NCBI RefSeq assembly: GCF_029867415.1
Contig: NW_026705921.1
Location: 293,325-357,324 of the forward strand
Source of the DNA: Vicia villosa
Taxonomy: Eukaryota; Streptophyta; Magnoliopsida; Fabales; Fabaceae
Length of the DNA stretch: 64,000 nucleotides
Direction: 5' to 3'
Shown here: piece by piece, positions 59,696 to 64,000 of the stretch
Layout: each line of letters opens with the position of its first letter
Numbering within the stretch: the stretch's first letter is position 1
Translations under genes and position numbers: made by a program
Notes under the pieces: model-generated
Database searches by the model: none
The model's input: the letters and a program-made list of their open reading frames with translations, nothing else
Told to the model about the DNA's origin: nothing

Positions 59696-62600
59696 TGTCA
59701 TACCCCAAAATTTGCCCATAAATTTTTTCCTATTCCAATTCAAATCAAGATGCAAAGCTCCAAGACACATTCTCCTACACAAGGCTCTAAAACTAGGGTT
59801 TTGATTTCTTCAGAGAAAATCGAGTTCTGACAATTCAAGTGACCTCATAAACTCCCATATGCCTCAAGGGGGGCCCAGTATTTTTTTAATCTTGTTCCAC
59901 AAGTTACCAATAGGGTCCATATCCAATGCCACAAATTGTTGATTATTATTTGATTTTATATGAATTTTTGATTCATAAAAAAAATCAATTTAATAAAAAA
60001 AAATTTGAAGAAAATGCATGAAGAAAATATGGACTAAACTTGGAAATTCTTCAAATGGGCCTATGTTTCTTTGATTAAAACATATTCCTAATATTGCCAA
60101 AGAATTCTAAAGCCCATTTGCATGCTTTGTTGTCATTTATTTTATTTTATTTATTGTTGGATTAATTCAATTTAGTTCAATTTTAATTAAAATAAAATTA
60201 ATATTCATGGGCTTAGATTCAAGTTATATTTGATATCCAAATAAGCTGCAAAACCGTGTGAAGCATATTCTCCAACAAATCTTGTTCAAAAATTAACATA
60301 TCAAATCTTTCCATGATAATTCTCAAAGATTCACCTCACAAATGATAACCTAATTCTACTCCTAGTATATATATTGAACGTGCCCAATCGCAGAAAAAAA
60401 AAAAAGAGGATTAGTGCCGGAAACGCTAGGAGACCTCAAGAAAATCGTAGGCACCAAGTGGACCAGCAGAGGATTTAGGAGGACGATTCAAGCTCTCCTG
60501 AGGATCCAAACCTCTTCTCCGGCGCATCCTGAAGCAAATACGTTCATCATAGAAGGAGGAGGCAATAATTATCATCGTCACCACGGTTACGGTTTGCACT
60601 TCCATTTTAATCGTGTTCATATGTGCATCATAAATTTGTTTTGAATACATATTTGCGCTCATGAGAATCTGGGCAATGTTTCTGGATTGTTTGTTTCGAG
60701 TTTAAATGCAGGAAAGGTCGTTCACCATGGTTAGGGTTCATAAAACCTTGAATTGGGGGTTGTGACTTAGAGATAAAATTAATCCAAATTAATTACAGTT
60801 CTGCGCTCAGGGGGTGAGGTTTATTGGAATTGGGTTAATTTTGCGATATATTCTGTTTATATATTTTGTATGAGACTTGCAGGACTTATCTATGGTGAAA
60901 ATCGCTGCTGAATGGAGTCTAGGCCGTAGCAAAAATCAAAACGAAGAAGAAGATAGGGGCTGCACACGTTTCATTTAAATTCCACGTTTTTAGTTTGTTC
61001 ATATTGCTTTTGTGACGTTTACTTAACAGCAAGATAAAAGTGGCGCGGTGGAAGAAAAGAAGGTCTCAAGACCTTGAATTGCAATGGCGTCTGTTCGATC
61101 CCCCGTAGGGGCGTTTTTTCTTTTTATTTTTTATTATATATAATATTATGTTTTTTTATCTTATTTATATATATTGTTTGTTTTTAGAACATTTTTTAGA
61201 TATTTCTTTTTCACAAAATTGTTTTTAATTTCCTTTTTCATAAAAAATAATAAAAATATTTATTTTATTTATTAATTTCATATATACTTATTTCTTTATT
61301 TATTTGATTATCACTTATTATTATGTTTTATTTATTTATAATAATTTTATTTTCTTAATTATTTATTTATATATTTAATATTTATTATATATTTATTTGT
61401 ATTATATTTATTTATTTTCTTATTCAAATTATATTTAATTATTTAATTACTTGAAAAATTCATGTTTATTTCATTTTAACTCTAAAAAATTCCTAAAAAA
61501 TACCGGTGTGCTCGATTTTATTTTCTCTTCCCGATTAAATTAATTAGGTCGCGAGACCAATAATTAATTAAATCGTTTTTATTTTCTTATTTAATTCGTA
61601 CCCTAATCAGGGTTTACGAAGACCACGCCATACACTAAAATATTTCTTTTTCTATGCCTTTTCAGGGTTATCCTTCAAGTGTCTTCCGACTACGCGCCTG
61701 ATCAAGAACCGAAGCTAAGTACTCGACGCTAAAAATTGAAAATCTATTTTATTTCCTGTTTTTAGGGTTTGTCTTTTTAAATAAACATTGCCTACACTCA
61801 ATTTTTCTGCCTCCGCCTTGCCTCTTTTCAGGGTTAACCTTAAAGCGTCCTCTGGCTACTAACCCTATCAGATCAAATGCGAAGCTAAGTCCTTATTCGC
61901 ATTTTATTTTTTCTTAAGTTAGGGTTAACTCTAATTGTCAATGAATTAGCCATACACTCACCCTATTTTGTTTGTATGCCTTTTCAGGGTTCGTTGATCG
62001 CCAAAGCTACGAGTTTGGTGACTCTAAAACCTAACTTCAATATTTTATGCTTTAATTATTATTACTTATGTCAAACCCTATTAAGGGATCCGCTGGTTAC
62101 AATTTCCCTCCCCCATATCTGTTTTGATTATATTATTTAAATGCGTGGTTAGTAATCCTAGGGAGTGCAACCTTTGAATTGAACATGGAATCACTAAATT
62201 TACAAGATAATATATTTGAATATAATCACATGATTGGTGCACACACGCACGCTTTTGGGTAACCTCTCTGTTGCCTTGTTGCCTTGTTGCCTGTTGCCTT
62301 GTTGCCTTGTATTTTGTGCAGAATAGCCAGTCCCTCGAATACGAGGATACCTCAGCCATGTTGCCTCGATTAAAGGTCATGGTCCCTAATGATGCTGCCT
62401 TCGATACACTAACATGACCTCGACCCTCGGAAGTTGCCTACGGAAAAGGCTGAGGTATCTTCTGGTTGCCTACGAAAAAAGGCTATTCTGATCCTTCCTC
62501 TTAGACTACCTGCCTCTTTATGGCATGGGTCAGTCTTTGAGCGAATGATAATTCGATGACCCTTCTACCTCCAAACGAAAGGCTTCCTGCCCTCTTATGG

Positions 62601-63007
62601 TAAGGATTGACCCTTTCATTCTGAAAGGCTAAAAAGAGACCTATCATCTGAGTTTAAGGTAATTGCCCATAATTGCCTTGCCATGCTCTATTTTCTATAT
62701 TCTTTCTCAAAATTCTTCAAAATTGGCTACGCTCATTTATGAGCTAAAGTCCATTTTTTCCTCTTTCATCTACATTTTCTGAAAACGAGCGAGCAAAGCA
62801 ATTAAGAGCCCATGGAAAACCATGGATGCAAAGGGTGCCTTACACCTTCCCTTTGCATAAATTACCCCCCGAACTCAGATTTCTTTAAAAGGTTTTTTTC
62901 TGTTTCTTTTAGCCTTTCTGAATTTGTTTGGATAAAATAAAAGTCGGTGGCGACTCATGCTTAACCGCGACATTTCGATCGATAAAAAGTCAGTTCACCG
63001 TATTACA
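59696..63007 (+). repeat. 3' LTR, 3,312 bp
   Basis: Same ends as the 5' LTR, TATA-like TATATATA at 60366-60373. Shorter by 189 bases, nearly all from one gap at about 61117. Confidence 0.95.
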
Positions 63008-63012
63008 CCTGA

Positions 63013-64000
63013 TGACGCGTATTACGTTTCTACCATGTTCATGTTCTTCATGTATTCTTGAATTTTTGTCTGTTGTGTTTTGATGTGTGCCAATCGAATA
63101 TAATGCCTTACATGAGTTTATGGTAGTATTTAAGACAAGCTAAGACCTCTGGAACGAAGCTTTGACGTAGAACCATGGAACCACCATTGTTAGGGCAAAA
63201 GTAAGTTCCTTCATCGGGTCTAGGGTTACGGGAGCTTTTAGACCAAACAAAGGTCATATTCATGACCAGGGGATGAATTTAAGGCAATCTGTACGTTTGG
63301 TTTTTTTGTTTAACTCGATTTTGCAGGTTTACAAAATTGCAGAATTTGTTAGGAAACGTTGTTGCAGGACCGGTAGCTAAATCGCAGGAATTCCGTAGTT
63401 AAATTTGGAGTTTGAATTGATGAAGATGTGAACAGTAAAGGAGACTTCTTGACCACACATGGCCTGGCGTGATTGGGAAGTCAACCAAAAGCAATTCTCT
63501 CTCTAACGTGATTGGACGCGAGTTGGAAAATTTGGGCCCCACGCGCCACTTCTCTTTGACTTTTCCATTTGTCTTTTGTTTTTGTATATAATTTTTCTTG
63601 GATAATATATAATGACAAAACAAGTGCAGCGCGCATGGAAAGGGGTGAGAATTGGTAACTGATAGAGCCTGGGTTCGAGTCCCCCCAGGGCATGTTATTT
63701 TTTACAAGAATTTGCTTTCGGATCTGATGCAAGCGCCAACGCACGCGCACCATGTTCTCTCACACTCTCAGCCCTCAGATCTCATTGAAGTATGATCCAA
63801 CGCCTTCAAAAGCGCAACTCTACCATGAATCTTCAGGAGCCAGCTACACTGAATCAAAACGCTAAGTTTTTTCTAATTTATTTTATTTTATTTTGATTTT
63901 TTTATATGTTTTCTTTATTTCTTTTTTTTTTAACTAAAAAATATTCTAATCAATTCTTTTCTGTAACACCCCATACATAACTGACTAGTATATTATGCAT
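63013..64000 (+). mobile_element. Right part of the older Tat/Ogre-type LTR
   Basis: Continues from 50691 across the Ogre-like insertion. It contains a tRNA-like block at 63625-63695 in the same setting as in the younger LTR. The right edge lies beyond the window. The phrase TAACACCCCATACATAACTGA at the very end may be the start of yet another element. No gene is seen. Confidence 0.5.
63625..63695 (+). promoter_or_regulatory. tRNA-like block with B-box sequence in LTR
   Basis: GGTTCGAGTCCCCCCAGGGC at 63672-63691 matches a Pol III B box (GGTTCGANTCC) and could fold as a T-arm (CTGGG...CCCAG). Upstream 'GGTGAGAATTGGTAACTGA' loosely resembles an A box. Not a complete tRNA: no cloverleaf or acceptor stem. 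Confidence 0.45.

Larger units (their letters stand above)
50692..63007 (+). mobile_element. Complete gag-only Ogre-like (Tat) LTR retrotransposon, 12.3 kb
   Basis: LTRs at 50692-54192 and 59696-63007 start TGTCATACCCC and end TATTACA, and CCTGA duplications flank the whole (50687-50691 and 63008-63012). The primer site TGGCGACTCTGCTGGGGA (54197-54214) is the tRNA-Arg type used by Ogre. A polypurine tract AACAGGGGCAGC ends at 59695. The 5.5-kb interior carries a gag with one nonsense codon and a tandem-repeat 3' region. Protease, RT, RNase H, integrase and the Ogre ORF1 are absent. LTRs differ by only a modest number of substitutions seen by eye, plus a ~190-bp length difference. The insertion is therefore recent, and the element was mobilised in trans. 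Confidence 0.95.

Noticed and set aside
63660..63695. Possible tRNA gene (GGTTCGAGTCC)
   Set aside because: Only a B-box/T-arm-like piece is present; no acceptor stem, D-arm or anticodon arm fits, and it sits in an LTR.

Overview
This is nuclear DNA from a flowering plant, almost certainly a legume and most likely from the Fabeae or a close relative (pea, vetch, lentil or Medicago type). The clues are two recognisable plant genes with GT-AG introns, a very AT-rich background, and a dense layer of legume-style transposons. The latter include an Ogre/Tat-like Ty3 element primed by a tRNA-Arg-type site, CACTA, hAT and Mutator elements, 'ggtccct' MITEs and palindromic MITEs. The species call is an inference from repeat style, not from a search.

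Only two host genes look intact. On the minus strand at 3808-6646 (5' UTR to about 6990) is a five-exon pheophytinase gene (PPH), the chloroplast alpha/beta hydrolase that dephytylates pheophytin during chlorophyll breakdown. On the plus strand (5' UTR from about 21250, CDS 22803-23378) is a group F bZIP factor with the Cys/His-rich zinc-sensor motif, most like Arabidopsis bZIP24.

Layout. 1-1520: a 446-copy (TG)n array with a CG-rich end and a cluster of GATTCGAATC palindromes. 2400-2880: Ty3 reverse transcriptase relic. 3808-7000: PPH with MITEs in intron 1. 7000-12000: decayed plus-strand transposon gene and retroelement debris. 13110-14035: collapsed CNL resistance-gene relic. 15235-17299: Mutator-like element with a plant mobile domain gene. 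18349-21000: tandem TRIM-like repeat. 21250-23700: bZIP gene. 26189-28998: small minus-strand Ty3 element (gag joined to the integrase tail) with intact LTRs and target-site duplication. 29963-30857: non-autonomous hAT. 32230-35125: Ty1/copia relic interrupted by another hAT (33107-34250). 36744-37433: three (AT)n arrays separated by palindromic elements. 37517-37730: a CACTA end carrying a SINE. 39380-40501: Athila-like gag and primer site. 40760-44070: second Ty1/copia relic split by a CACTA-like insert. 44075-47571: a decayed CACTA-type gene with eight phase-consistent exons and a ULP1-like end, then its terminus. 47582-49322: direct repeats around an unknown coding fragment. 49323-64000: a Tat/Ogre-type LTR into which a complete 12.3-kb gag-only Ogre-like element (50692-63007) has inserted.

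The mobile elements act as layers of nested insertion. Two unrelated LTR elements, on opposite strands, keep LTRs, primer site, polypurine tract, target-site duplication and gag but lack pol. This suggests that pol-deficient, trans-mobilised elements were repeatedly successful here.
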